Below are positions 41,920 through 50,212 of a stretch of DNA of 64,000 nucleotides, one piece after another. This DNA comes from Allobogoriella alba (GTDB lineage: Bacteria; Actinomycetota; Actinomycetes; Actinomycetales; Actinomycetaceae). Location: assembly GCF_042665525.1 (NCBI RefSeq), contig NZ_JBHTCQ010000001.1:682001-746000 (forward strand), read 5' to 3'. The notes under the pieces are model-generated. The model was not told where the DNA came from, searched no databases, and saw only the letters and a list, made by a program, of their open reading frames with translations. Position numbers and translations under genes: made by a program. The stretch's first letter is position 1. Each line of letters begins with the position of its first letter.

Positions 41920-43023
41920 ATGCCCGCACCAGCCGACCTCGTGCACGCGGTCCTCTCGGCCACTCCGCTCGTCGACGGTCACAACGACCTGCCCTACGCG
42001 CTGCGCACCACGGCCGAGTCCTCCGTCGAGGGCCTCGAGGGGTCACGGCCCGAGCTGCACACCGACCTTCCCCGCCTGCGCGCGGGCCGGGTCGGGACCC
42101 AGTTCTGGTCGGTGTTCGTCCCGTCGCCCCTCACCGGGCCGGACGCGGTGCTCGCCACGCTCGAGCAGGTCGACACCGCGCACCGGCTCATCGCCCGCTA
42201 CCCGGACACCTTCGCCTTCGTCCGCACGGCGGAGCAGGCACGGGAGGCGTTCCGCGGCGGCCGGATCGCCTCCCTGCTCGGCGCCGAGGGCGGCCACTCG
42301 ATCGGCGAGTCGCTCGGCGCCCTGCGCGTGCTGGCCCGGCTGGGCGTGCGCTACATGACGCTCACGCACAACGACAACACCCCGTGGGCCGACTCGGCGA
42401 CGGACAACCCGACCGTCGGAGGGCTGAACGAGTTCGGACGCTCCGTGGTCGCGGAGATGAACCGGATCGGCATGCTGGTCGACCTCTCGCACACCGCCGA
42501 GACCACGCAGCTCGCGGCGCTGGAGGTCACGACGGCGCCGGTGATCTACTCGCACTCCTCGTGCCGCGCCGTCTGCGGCCACCCGCGCAACGCATCGGAC
42601 GCGGCGCTCGAGGTGCTCGCCCGCAACGGCGGGGTGCTCCAGGTGACCTTCGTGCCGAAGTTCGTCTCGAACGCCGCGGCGGACTGGGTCGCGGCGCGCC
42701 GCGAGGTGGAGACGGGCGCGACCGCAGTAGCGGTCGCGGAGTGGGAGGCGGCCCACCCACGGCCGCGGGTGCGGCTGGAGGACGTCGTCGTCCACGTCGA
42801 GCACGCCCGCGAGGTGGCCGGCATCGACCACATCGGCCTGGGTGGCGACTACGACGGCACCGACTGGCTGCCCGAGGGCCTGGAGGACGTCTCCGGCTAC
42901 CCCCGCCTCCTCGAGGCCCTTGCCGAGCGGGGCTGGTCCCGCTCCGACCTCGCCGCGCTCGCGGGTGAGAACGTCCTGCGGGTCATGCGCGACGCCGAGG
43001 ACGCGGCGACCGAGGCGCTCTGA
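41920..43023 (+). CDS. Membrane dipeptidase-family zinc peptidase (renal dipeptidase-like)
   Basis: 367 residues, M19 family TIM barrel. Zinc ligands in PLVDGHNDLPYAL (HxD), bridging Glu in LLGAEGGHSIGESLG, His in IYSHSSCRAVCGHPRN, and Asp in IGLGGDYDGTDW. Cleaves dipeptides, including D-amino-acid ones. No signal peptide, so cytoplasmic. An ATG nine bases upstream (41911) gives MGAMPAP; 41920 is chosen because CAGAAT lies exactly 7 bases before it, as at other leaderless starts here. Confidence 0.9.
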   Translation: MPAPADLVHAVLSATPLVDGHNDLPYALRTTAESSVEGLEGSRPELHTDLPRLRAGRVGTQFWSVFVPSPLTGPDAVLATLEQVDTAHRLIARYPDTFAFVRTAEQAREAFRGGRIASLLGAEGGHSIGESLGALRVLARLGVRYMTLTHNDNTPWADSATDNPTVGGLNEFGRSVVAEMNRIGMLVDLSHTAETTQLAALEVTTAPVIYSHSSCRAVCGHPRNASDAALEVLARNGGVLQVTFVPKFVSNAAADWVAARREVETGATAVAVAEWEAAHPRPRVRLEDVVVHVEHAREVAGIDHIGLGGDYDGTDWLPEGLEDVSGYPRLLEALAERGWSRSDLAALAGENVLRVMRDAEDAATEAL

Positions 43024-43101
43024 CGGCAGCTGCCCGTCTGAAAAGAACGTCTCAATGATCCAGACGAAGTTTCCGGGCGAAGCGCGCTCAGGGCCCGGCG
43101 G

Positions 43102-43251
43102 TCAGAAGGTGTCGTGGTCCCAGGCGCCGCAGGCCGCGCAGAAGCCGTCGACGACGTCTGCCGGGCCCTCCACGTCCGTGCACCAGACCGTGACGTCCGC
43201 GTAGGGATCCTTCTCGACCGCCGGCTGGGTCTCGGGGCTGGTGACTGCCAT
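43102..43251 (-). CDS. Small Cys-containing protein of 49 residues
   Basis: Very short, but preceded by a strong ribosome binding site (GGGAGGGAG, 6 bases before the ATG). Sequence features: an acidic N-terminal half, then TVWCTDVEG, with Cys24, and GFCAACGAWDHDTF, with Cys38 and Cys41 in CxxC. With the nearby Asp and His, this could hold a zinc or form a disulfide. I do not recognise the family. It stands alone between the dipeptidase and the LLM flavoprotein. A RiPP precursor is conceivable, but no modifying enzyme is nearby. Confidence 0.6.
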   Translation of the reverse strand: MAVTSPETQPAVEKDPYADVTVWCTDVEGPADVVDGFCAACGAWDHDTF

Positions 43252-43367
43252 GTCGGTCTCCCTCCCGGTCGTGCGCTGCCACCTCCATGGTTGCCCCGGG
43301 GGACGACATGCGATGGAAGGACGCGCCGCCCGGCGGCGGATTGCGGCCGTCGGCCGATCGCGGACTG

Positions 43368-44291
43368 TCAGCCGATCGCCGCCAGACGCGGCAGCAGCGG
43401 TGCCAGGACGTCGACGGCGTCGCGGCGCACGACGAATCGGGTGATGCCCCAGCGTCGGTGGTGCTGCTCGATCCGTCCCACGATCTCGTCCTCGGTGCCG
43501 GCGAGCACATACGGCACCTCGAGGAGCCGGTCCGCGGCAATCCCGGTCTGCTCGGCCACCTCGGCGGTCGCGCCGTCGACGTCGTCGGTGACGGCGACCA
43601 GCTGGACGAGTGCCTCGAGCTGCGGACGATCCCGCCCGGCCGCGCGGGCGCCCTCCTCGACCAGGGCCACCTGCTCGTCGACCACCTCCGGCGTCCAGCG
43701 CACCTCGTGCTGGTGCCCGTCCGGCAGCGTCCGGCCCAGCCCCGCGAGCCCCACCACGTCCGCGTGCTCGCCGGCGAACCGCAGCAGCCGGGAGTTGGAG
43801 GTGCCCACCAGCAGCGGCAGCGGGTCCTGGATCGGTCTCGGGTTCGTCAGCCGGCCCGTCATGCTCACGTGCGGCCCACGGGCCGTGACCTCCTCGCCGC
43901 GCAGCAGGTCCCGGACGGCCAGGGCGACCGCCTCGCACCGTGCCACCCGGCCCGCCACCCCGGGCCGGTCCCGGCCGACGGCCTGCCACTCCGCGGGCGT
44001 GTGGCCCGCCCCGATGCCGAGGACCGCCCGGCCGCCGGAGACGACGTCGAGCGTGGCGGCGTCGACGGCGATCTGATGCGGCTCTCGGACGCCGGCGTTG
44101 ACGACGTACGTACCGAGCCGCAACGTCCGCGTCACGGCTGAGGCCGCCGCCAGCGTCACGAACGGCGCCGGCGTGGCGCCGGGATGGTCCGCCGCGTAGA
44201 GGGTGTCGAACCCCGACTCCTCGACCGTCCGGGCGAGGTCCAGCCACTCGCCGGACCCACGCGGGGCGGCCTGGACGGCGACGGAGACCAT
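43368..44291 (-). CDS. LLM-class flavin-dependent oxidoreductase (luciferase-like)
   Basis: 307 residues. TIM-barrel luciferase-like fold: DTLYAADHPGATPAPFVTLAAA, LRLGTYVVNAGVREPHQIAVDAATLDVVSGGRAVLGIGAG (excerpted) and PLLVGTSNSRLLRFAGEHADVV are the conserved F420/FMN-binding segments. Uses F420 or FMNH2 to oxidise or reduce an unknown substrate. Start at 44291 is supported by CAGGCT exactly 7 bases upstream; an upstream in-frame TTG at 44327 is possible but weaker. Confidence 0.87.
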   Translation of the reverse strand: MVSVAVQAAPRGSGEWLDLARTVEESGFDTLYAADHPGATPAPFVTLAAASAVTRTLRLGTYVVNAGVREPHQIAVDAATLDVVSGGRAVLGIGAGHTPAEWQAVGRDRPGVAGRVARCEAVALAVRDLLRGEEVTARGPHVSMTGRLTNPRPIQDPLPLLVGTSNSRLLRFAGEHADVVGLAGLGRTLPDGHQHEVRWTPEVVDEQVALVEEGARAAGRDRPQLEALVQLVAVTDDVDGATAEVAEQTGIAADRLLEVPYVLAGTEDEIVGRIEQHHRRWGITRFVVRRDAVDVLAPLLPRLAAIG

Positions 44292-44330
44292 GCCGTCCAG
44301 CCTGCTCCTGCCCGCGACGCGGGGCAACGC

Positions 44331-45176
44331 CTATCTGCTGCGGGCAGCGGACGTGGCCGGACGCTCCCGGCGCCGCCGGGTCCGCACGTCACGCAGCCGA
44401 GCCAACAGGACCAGGAACGGTGCGGCGGTGAGGCCGAGGAGGACGAGAACCTCGCTGCCCGACCACTGCGGCACGAGGGCGACGGCGCCGGCGAGCAGCA
44501 CGAGCGCGGGGCACCCGCGGCGCGGCCCTCGGACGAGGCGGGCGAGCAGCAGGACCCAGCAGGTGAGGAGCCCGACCAGGTAGACGACCGCCGGGCCCCA
44601 CACGATCCACGCCGGCTGGTCCATCGTGCCGCCCTCGATCGGGGAGTCCCACGTGGCGTCGATCGAGGAGGCCATGAACTGCACGGTCAGCAGCAGCGAG
44701 CCGGCCGCCAGCACCACCGGCGCGCCGCGGACCAGGACCGGGTGCCACCGGTACCGCCGCGGCGCCGTCGCGACGAGGTAGGGCAGCAGCCCGAGGACCA
44801 CGAGCGTGACCACGGTGACCAGCGCCGTCAACGGCGGGCCGAACGGACGTTGCTCCCACACGTCGATGGCGTCGCCGCTGGTCGGTTCACGGAGCATCGC
44901 GAGCGAGGTCTCGGTCCTGGCCAGCTGCATGGTCACGCCGAAGAGCAGCAGCAACCAGCCCACGCGGTCCGCGGCGCGCCGCCACAGCAGCATCGCCCCG
45001 GCGAGCGCGTAGGGCACGCCGAGCATGCCCGCGAGCATGCGGACCGGCCATTCGGAGATCTGCCGTTCGAGGTGGTAGCTCGCCTCGGTCCAGCCGCCCC
45101 ACGCGGCAGCCGCAAGGGTCACCCCGAGCAGCAGGACGACGGCCGCGCGGGACCGGACGGCGGAGGAGGCGGGCAT
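44331..45176 (-). CDS. Multi-spanning membrane protein of unknown function
   Basis: 281 residues with about seven predicted helices (VVLLLGVTLAAAAWGGW, WLLLLFGVTMQLA, LTALVTVVTLVVLGLLPYLV, and others) and an Arg-rich C-terminus (DVRTRRRRERP) on the cytoplasmic side. It resembles N-terminal membrane halves of actinobacterial sensor histidine kinases, but no HisKA or HATPase domain follows, so it may be a truncated or stand-alone sensor. The ATG at 45176 has CAGACT exactly 7 bases upstream (leaderless). Function not assigned. Confidence 0.7.
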   Translation of the reverse strand: MPASSAVRSRAAVVLLLGVTLAAAAWGGWTEASYHLERQISEWPVRMLAGMLGVPYALAGAMLLWRRAADRVGWLLLLFGVTMQLARTETSLAMLREPTSGDAIDVWEQRPFGPPLTALVTVVTLVVLGLLPYLVATAPRRYRWHPVLVRGAPVVLAAGSLLLTVQFMASSIDATWDSPIEGGTMDQPAWIVWGPAVVYLVGLLTCWVLLLARLVRGPRRGCPALVLLAGAVALVPQWSGSEVLVLLGLTAAPFLVLLARLRDVRTRRRRERPATSAARSR

Positions 45177-45338
45177 GGGCGCAAGTCTGTCCCGGGATCG
45201 GCCGTCCGGCGAGGGGCAGGGCTGCCCATGCGGGCCGACCCGGAAGGTCCGGCCGCCCGCCGTGGTTGTGCCTGGCAGGGCTGAGCGGCGCGCGGACGCA
45301 GAGCCGGCGGGCCGCACGAGGAGCACCGGGAGGTGCGC

Positions 45339-46298
45339 ATGGAGGAGATGGACTCCTACTCCCGCACCGTGAGCGCGGTTGCCGCCGAGGTGACCGGCAA
45401 GGTCGCCGCCGTCCGCCTCGGCACGGGCAGCGGGTCCGCGGTCGTGGTCGACGGCGGTGCGCTGCGCGATCCGTCCCCCGACCATCCGGCCCGGACGACG
45501 GCGAGCACCGTGCTGGTCACGAACGCGCACGTCGTCGGTCGCTCGCGCCGCGGCACGGCGTCGTTCGTGGACGGCACCGAGGTCGCCGTCGTCGTCGCCG
45601 GCAGCGACCCGCTCTCGGACCTTGCCGTGCTCCGGGCGCCCGAACCCGCCGAGCTTCCCGCCCCGGTCCGGCTCGGTGACGCGGACGGCCTCGTCGTCGG
45701 CCAGCTCGTGGTCGCGGTCGGCAACCCGCTCGGCCTCATCGGCTCGGTGACCGCGGGCGTGGTCAGCGCCCTCGGCCGCGCCCTGCCCACCCGCAGCGGC
45801 AGGGCCGGCCGGGTGGTGGAGGACGTCATCCAGGTCGACGCCGCGCTCAACCCCGGGAACTCGGGCGGGGCGCTCGCCGACCACCGCGCCCGCGTCGTCG
45901 GCATCAGCACCGCGGTCGCCGGCGTCGGGCTGGGCCTGGCGGTCCCGGTCAACCGGACGACCCGGCACATCCTGACGACGCTGCTCGAGGACGGACGGGT
46001 CCGCCGGGCCTACCTCGGCATCGTCGGCGCGCCCGCACCCGTGCCCTCCGACGTCGCCGAGCGGTACCAGCGCAGCAACGGCCTGCGCCTCGCGCAGGTC
46101 GTCGCGGGCAGCCCGGCCGACCACGCGGGCCTGCGCGCCGGTGACCTGGTGCTCGAGGTCGGCCGGCAGCCGGTGGAGGACGCCCAGGGGGTGCAGCGTC
46201 AGCTGTTCGGCGACGCGATCGGCAGCCCGCTGCCCGTCACCGTGCTGCGCAACGGCGCGATGGTGGACGTCGTCGCGGTGCCGACCGAGCTGAGCTGA
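45339..46298 (+). CDS. Trypsin-like serine protease with PDZ domain (HtrA/DegP family)
   Basis: 319 residues. Catalytic triad: His in LVTNAHVVG, Asp in SDLAVLRAP and Ser in NPGNSGGALAD. The protease domain runs to about residue 215; one PDZ domain follows (LRLAQVVAGSPADHAGLRAGDLVLEV, excerpted). No signal peptide or membrane anchor, unlike most HtrA proteins, so a cytoplasmic location is suggested. Start ATG chosen because GGGAGG lies just upstream; a GTG two codons earlier is possible. Confidence 0.9.
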   Translation: MEEMDSYSRTVSAVAAEVTGKVAAVRLGTGSGSAVVVDGGALRDPSPDHPARTTASTVLVTNAHVVGRSRRGTASFVDGTEVAVVVAGSDPLSDLAVLRAPEPAELPAPVRLGDADGLVVGQLVVAVGNPLGLIGSVTAGVVSALGRALPTRSGRAGRVVEDVIQVDAALNPGNSGGALADHRARVVGISTAVAGVGLGLAVPVNRTTRHILTTLLEDGRVRRAYLGIVGAPAPVPSDVAERYQRSNGLRLAQVVAGSPADHAGLRAGDLVLEVGRQPVEDAQGVQRQLFGDAIGSPLPVTVLRNGAMVDVVAVPTELS

Positions 46299-46319
46299 CG
46301 CGAGCCGAGCGCGGGAGGG

Positions 46320-46334
46320 CCGAAACTCTTTCGG
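46320..46334. promoter_or_regulatory. Xylan-type inverted-repeat operator
   Basis: CCGAAA-CTC-TTTCGG, perfect 6-bp arms, about 140 bp before the GH10 xylanase. CGAAA...TTTCG boxes upstream of xylanase genes are known from Streptomyces and are bound by LacI-family regulators, so this is a likely repressor site. No LacI gene lies in the window. Confidence 0.6.
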
Positions 46335-46472
46335 TTCGACATCGGTTGTCCGTCCGTCGGCCGCTCCGTAGTGTCGGGTTTGTTGTGGCGTAGGGCGAAA
46401 CCGGGCGACGGCGCTCGGTCGGGCCCGTGGACGAGGCGGTCCGAGAACGGTCTCGGCGCCGGGGAGGCAGAC

Positions 46473-47642
46473 ATGCGCACACGAACCGTGACGGCAATGA
46501 TCGCCGTCGGGGCCGCGACCGGGATGCTCGCCTGCGCGGCACCGGCCTCGGCGCAGCCGCCGGGACTCGCCAAGCAGGACACGCTCGCGTGGCTGGCTCC
46601 GCCGGGGCTCGAGGTGGGGGCCGCCGTCGCCGGGGGAGGGCACCACGAGAACCAGGAGTACCCGGACCCGTTCTTCTTCGACACCGAGTACCGCGAGCTG
46701 CTCGCGAACGAGTTCACCTCGCTCACCCCCGAGAACCAGCTCAAGTGGGACTTCGTCCACCCCGAGCCGGACGTCTACGACTTCGAGGCGGCCGACGCGA
46801 TCGTGGAGTTCGCCGAGCAGAACGGCCAGGACGTGCGCGGCCACACCCTCCTCTGGCACAACCAGAACCCGGCGTGGCTGGAGGAGGGCGACTTCACCGC
46901 CGCCGAGCTGCGCGCCATCCTCCGCGACCACATCCGCACGGTCGTGGGCCGCTACGCCGGTCAGATCGACCAGTGGGAGGTCGCCAACGAGATCTTCGAC
47001 GACTCCGGCAACCTGCGCGCGCAGGAGAACATCTGGCTGCGGGAGCTCGGTCCGGGCATCGTCGCCGACGCCTTCCGGTGGGCCCACGAGGCCGACCCGA
47101 GCGCCGAGCTGTTCCTCAACGACTACAACGTCGAGGGGATCAACGCGAAGTCGGACGCCTACTACGCCCTCGTCCAGGACCTCCTCGCCGACGGCGTCCC
47201 GATCCACGGCATGGGCCACCAGGCGCACCTGGGACTGCAGTACGGGTTCGACCCGGGCCTGCAGCAGAACCTCGAGCGCTTCGGCGACCTCGGCCTGGTC
47301 ACCGCCATCACCGAGCTGGACATCCGGATGGAGCTCGGCGAGGACGGCGTCCCGACCGCCGAGCAGGTGGCGGAGCAGGCCCGCCGGTTCAGTGCCGTGC
47401 TGGAGGCGTGCCTCGCCGTCGACAGCTGCGAGTCCTTCACCCTGTGGGGCGCGAGCGACCTGTACTCCTGGGTGCCGCACACCTTCGCCGGGCAGGGATC
47501 CGCGACCCCCTGGACCGAGGACCTGGAGCGGAAGCCTGCGTACTGCGCGCTGCAGCGCACCCTCGCCGAGGCCAGCCCGGGCGGCGCGCAGCGGTTCGCC
47601 CACCACCCGGCCTATGCGGAGTGCCGCGCGCTGCTGAGCTGA
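46473..47642 (+). CDS. Secreted GH10 endo-beta-1,4-xylanase
   Basis: 389 residues. Signal peptide to about residue 28 (MIAVGAATGMLACAAPASAQ). A single GH10 barrel: TPENQLKWDFVHPEPDVYDF (substrate cleft), RGHTLLWHNQNPAW, acid/base Glu in DQWEVANEIFDD, nucleophile Glu in ITELDIRM, and TLWGASDLYSWVP. Cuts xylan backbones outside the cell. No carbohydrate-binding module. RBS GGGGAGGCAG before the ATG; an in-frame start about 100 bases upstream would lack a signal peptide at its N-terminus. Preceded by a xylan-type operator. Confidence 0.94.
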   Translation: MRTRTVTAMIAVGAATGMLACAAPASAQPPGLAKQDTLAWLAPPGLEVGAAVAGGGHHENQEYPDPFFFDTEYRELLANEFTSLTPENQLKWDFVHPEPDVYDFEAADAIVEFAEQNGQDVRGHTLLWHNQNPAWLEEGDFTAAELRAILRDHIRTVVGRYAGQIDQWEVANEIFDDSGNLRAQENIWLRELGPGIVADAFRWAHEADPSAELFLNDYNVEGINAKSDAYYALVQDLLADGVPIHGMGHQAHLGLQYGFDPGLQQNLERFGDLGLVTAITELDIRMELGEDGVPTAEQVAEQARRFSAVLEACLAVDSCESFTLWGASDLYSWVPHTFAGQGSATPWTEDLERKPAYCALQRTLAEASPGGAQRFAHHPAYAECRALLS

Positions 47643-47705
47643 GGCCGGGGCTGCCCCCACCAGAAACCTGGACGGATCGCACCGGCCGGACCCTAGAGTC
47701 GGGTC

Positions 47706-49298
47706 ATGGGACTCCTCGAGAAGGTTCGCCTCGCCGTCGACAAGGACTCAGCCGGACCGGACTGGGTGATCCTCGACCTGCACGGCGAGTACCCGACGTA
47801 CCGGTCCACCGACCCGGTGCAGGCGGTGGTTCGCCGGGGCGAGTCCTTCGAGGGGCTGGTCGAGCGGCTCGAGAAGCTCGCGGACGCGGAGTGGCTACGC
47901 GGCGTCGTCGTGCGGGTCGGCGATCTCAAGACCGGTCTGGCGACCTCCCGCCGGATCGGGCTCGCGCTCGGCCGGCTCGCCGCGCGCAAGCGGGTGATCG
48001 GCTACCTGCCGCAGGTCTCGATGCGCAGCCTGCTGACCACGGCGACGCTCGCCGAGGTGGTCGCCCCCGAGTCCGCCGAGGTCCAGCTGCCCGGGTTCGC
48101 CGCCGAGCAGGTCTTCTTCGGCGCGTTCCTGTCCCGGCACGGCATCGGGTTCGAGAACCTCCGGATCCGCGAGTACAAGTCCGCGCTGACGCAGTTCTCC
48201 GAGGCGCAGATGGACGACTACCAGCGCGAGCAGCTCACCGCGTATCTCGACTCGGCGGAGCGCACGTGGGTGGCGGACGTCGCCGCACCCCGGGGCCGTG
48301 ACGGCGCCGTGCTGGATGCCGGCATCACGAGCGCGCGGCAGCTCGCCGAGCTGGGGCTGATCACCCGCATCGCCTACGACGACGAGCTCGTCACCACGGT
48401 CGAGCCGAGCTGGCCGCGGACGCTCGAGCTGCTGCTGCCCGACCTCCGCGGGGCCCGGCGCGGCAAGAAGGCCGACCACATCGCGGTCGTGACCGTCCAG
48501 GGCCCGATCGTCCCCGGCCGCTCACGGGGCCTGCCGCCCGTGCCCTTGCTGCCCGGGCCGACCGCCGGGTCGGACACGGTCGTGGCCGCACTGCGGAAGG
48601 CGGACCGCGACGAGCACGTCCGCGCGATCGTCCTGTACGTCGACTCCGGCGGCGGGTCCGCGCTCGCCTCGGACCTCATCGGGCGGGCCGTCGCCCGCTG
48701 CTCGACGCCGGTGGTCGCCGTCATGGGCGAGGTCGCCGGGTCGGGCGGCTACTACGTGCTCGCCCAGGCCGACCACGTGGTGGCCGACCCGTACACGATC
48801 ACCGGCAGCATCGGGGTGGTCGTGGGCAAGCCGGTGCTGGCCGAGCTGGACGAGCGGCACGGGCTCAGGCCGGAGTCCGTGGGCCGCGAGCAGGCGCTCT
48901 TCGGCAGCCCGCACCGGCCGTTCTCCGAGGCGGACCGGACCTGGGCGGAACGGATGATGGAGGAGGTCTACGCGCGGTTCGTGGACCGGGTCGCCACCGG
49001 CCGGGGCCTGTCCGCCGAGCGCGTGGACGAGATCGGCCGCGGCCGGATCTGGAGCGGCGCCGCGGCGCACGAGATCGGCCTCGTCGACGAGCTGGGGGAC
49101 CTGGAGGCCGGGCTGGTGGCCGCCCGCCGGCTGGGTGGCCTCGCCGAGGATGCGCCCGTCTCGGCCGTCTCCACCGGCTTCCAGCTTCCCGGCACCCCGA
49201 CGTTCGGCAAGGACGCGGCCGGCACGCTCGGCGGCTACTGGCCCTTCGGCACCGAGACCGTCCTCACCTGGCTTGACCACCACCTCACCATCCGCTGA
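47706..49298 (+). CDS. sppA: Signal peptide peptidase SppA, S49 family, long form
   Basis: 530 residues, the 67-kDa type with two repeats of the ClpP-like fold. The N-terminal repeat carries the Lys of REYKSALTQFSEAQ, and the C-terminal repeat carries the Ser of GEVAGSGGYYVLAQ, the expected Lys/Ser dyad across the two repeats. DSGGGSALASDLI and TGSIGVVVGKP are conserved. No N-terminal membrane anchor is visible, unlike E. coli SppA. Degrades cleaved signal peptides or other membrane-associated peptides. ATG with TAGAGT six bases upstream (47694-47699), leaderless. Confidence 0.92.
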   Translation: MGLLEKVRLAVDKDSAGPDWVILDLHGEYPTYRSTDPVQAVVRRGESFEGLVERLEKLADAEWLRGVVVRVGDLKTGLATSRRIGLALGRLAARKRVIGYLPQVSMRSLLTTATLAEVVAPESAEVQLPGFAAEQVFFGAFLSRHGIGFENLRIREYKSALTQFSEAQMDDYQREQLTAYLDSAERTWVADVAAPRGRDGAVLDAGITSARQLAELGLITRIAYDDELVTTVEPSWPRTLELLLPDLRGARRGKKADHIAVVTVQGPIVPGRSRGLPPVPLLPGPTAGSDTVVAALRKADRDEHVRAIVLYVDSGGGSALASDLIGRAVARCSTPVVAVMGEVAGSGGYYVLAQADHVVADPYTITGSIGVVVGKPVLAELDERHGLRPESVGREQALFGSPHRPFSEADRTWAERMMEEVYARFVDRVATGRGLSAERVDEIGRGRIWSGAAAHEIGLVDELGDLEAGLVAARRLGGLAEDAPVSAVSTGFQLPGTPTFGKDAAGTLGGYWPFGTETVLTWLDHHLTIR

Positions 49299-49305
49299 CC
49301 CCACC

Positions 49306-49340
49306 CCGCGACCACTCAGTACAGAAGTGACGAGTCGCGG
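49306..49340. terminator. Hairpin between the convergent SppA and VIT1-type genes
   Basis: CCGCGAC (49306-49312) pairs with GTCGCGG (49334-49340), and inside it CACT (49313-49316) pairs with AGTG (49326-49329). It lies in the 48-bp gap between the two stop codons and probably terminates both transcripts. Confidence 0.5.
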
Positions 49341-49346
49341 CAAGGG

Positions 49347-50102
49347 TCAGACGACGCCGGAGGTGCCGAGCAGGAAGCCGACCAGGTAGGTCACGGCCAG
49401 CGCCAGGGCACCTCCGGCCACGACCCGCAGGGCGGCGTGCCGGCGGCTGCCGCCTCCGATGCCCGCCGCGACCGCCCCGGTCAGGGCGAGCGCCAGCAGC
49501 GTGGCGGCGAAGGTGACGGGGACCCGCGCCTCCGGCGGGGGCAGCAGGATCGCGAGCAGCGGCAGCACGGCACCGACCACGAACGAGCCGAACGAGGCGA
49601 ACGCGGCGTGCCACGGGCTCACGACGTCCTCGAGGTCGATGTTGTGCCGGGCCCGCACCACCGCGGCGAGCGGGTCGACCGCCGTCGCCTCGACGGCCAC
49701 GGCGCGCGCGGTCCGCGGGGTGAGCCCCCGCGTCTCGTACAGCCGGGCGAGCGAGTCGACCTGCCCCTGCGGATCGGCCGCGAGGGCACGACGCTCCCGG
49801 GTCACCAGGTGCCGCTCGCTGTCCCGCTGGCTGCTGACCGAGACGTACTCGCCGAGGGCCATCGACACCGCACCGCCCAGCGCGGCGGCCAGGCCCGCCG
49901 TCGCGATCGGGCCCGTCTGGGTCGTCGCCCCGGCGACGCCGACGACGACCGCCGCCACCGACACGATTCCGTCGTTGGCGCCGAGGACACCCGCGCGCAG
50001 GGCGTTGAGCCGCTGCTCCAGGCCGACCGGTCCGCGGTCGCGTCGGCCCCTCCGCGGAGCCTCGCCAGAGGTCTCCGCGCGGCCGGACGCGAGGATGCCC
50101 AC
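49347..50102 (-). CDS. VIT1/CCC1-family iron or manganese transporter
   Basis: 251 residues. RAGVLGANDGIVSVAAVVVGVAGA, GGAVSMALGEYVSVSSQRDSE and a cytoplasmic helical section with Glu and Asp, then two C-terminal membrane helices ending AVTYLVGFLLG: the five-helix VIT/CCC1 design that moves Fe2+ or Mn2+ out of the cytosol. An upstream in-frame start (50171) would put the palindrome at 50143 inside the gene; I prefer the GTG at 50102, because TACATT (50110-50115) lies exactly 7 bases before it with TTGTGG 17 bp upstream, a leaderless promoter. Confidence 0.88.
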   Translation of the reverse strand: MGILASGRAETSGEAPRRGRRDRGPVGLEQRLNALRAGVLGANDGIVSVAAVVVGVAGATTQTGPIATAGLAAALGGAVSMALGEYVSVSSQRDSERHLVTRERRALAADPQGQVDSLARLYETRGLTPRTARAVAVEATAVDPLAAVVRARHNIDLEDVVSPWHAAFASFGSFVVGAVLPLLAILLPPPEARVPVTFAATLLALALTGAVAAGIGGGSRRHAALRVVAGGALALAVTYLVGFLLGTSGVV

Positions 50103-50109
50103 GTCGTCG

Positions 50110-50138
50110 AATGTAGGCCGCCCGGGGCCGTCCCACAA
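50110..50138 (-). promoter_or_regulatory. Promoter of the VIT1-type gene (leaderless)
   Basis: On the minus strand, TTGTGG (-35, 50133-50138) and TACATT (-10, 50110-50115) are separated by 17 bp, and the GTG start follows 7 bases after the -10. Transcription would therefore begin at or next to the start codon. Confidence 0.55.
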
Positions 50139-50142
50139 CGAA

Positions 50143-50160
50143 GGAAAGGCATGCCTTTCC
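50143..50160. promoter_or_regulatory. 18-bp perfect palindrome just upstream of the VIT1-type promoter
   Basis: GGAAAGGCATGCCTTTCC lies 5 bp upstream of the -35 element, the place of an activator site. Metal-responsive regulators of the DtxR/MntR group bind palindromes of this size (AAGGnnnnCCTT-like), and IdeR is known to activate iron-storage genes from upstream sites; the centre here (CATG) differs from the usual IdeR box. Confidence 0.5.
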
Positions 50161-50212
50161 CGCGGAATCACGCGGTTCGTGGCTGCCTCGACCGCCGTGC
50201 GGCAGGGCTGTG

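Noticed and set aside
43030..43045. GACGGCAG next to CTGCCCGTC after the dipeptidase stop as a terminator.
   Set aside because: The arms leave no loop and need a bulge, so the hairpin is doubtful.
43102..43251. RiPP precursor peptide with C-terminal Cys residues.
   Set aside because: No cyclodehydratase, radical SAM or lanthipeptide synthetase gene is near, so it is listed only as a small protein.
44331..47660. A minus-strand reading frame of more than 1100 codons covers the xylanase and HtrA genes.
   Set aside because: It is an open antisense frame typical of very high G+C DNA; the genes on the plus strand have motifs, signal peptides and ribosome binding sites, and only 44331-45176 is a credible minus-strand gene.
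49328..49337. TGACGAGTCG here is the reverse complement of CGACTCGTCA in the recD repeats (1720-1729), suggesting a dispersed repeat family.
   Set aside because: Only 10 bases match without interruption and this copy is explained by the terminator stem; wider alignment gives about 19 of 28, not enough without a genome search.
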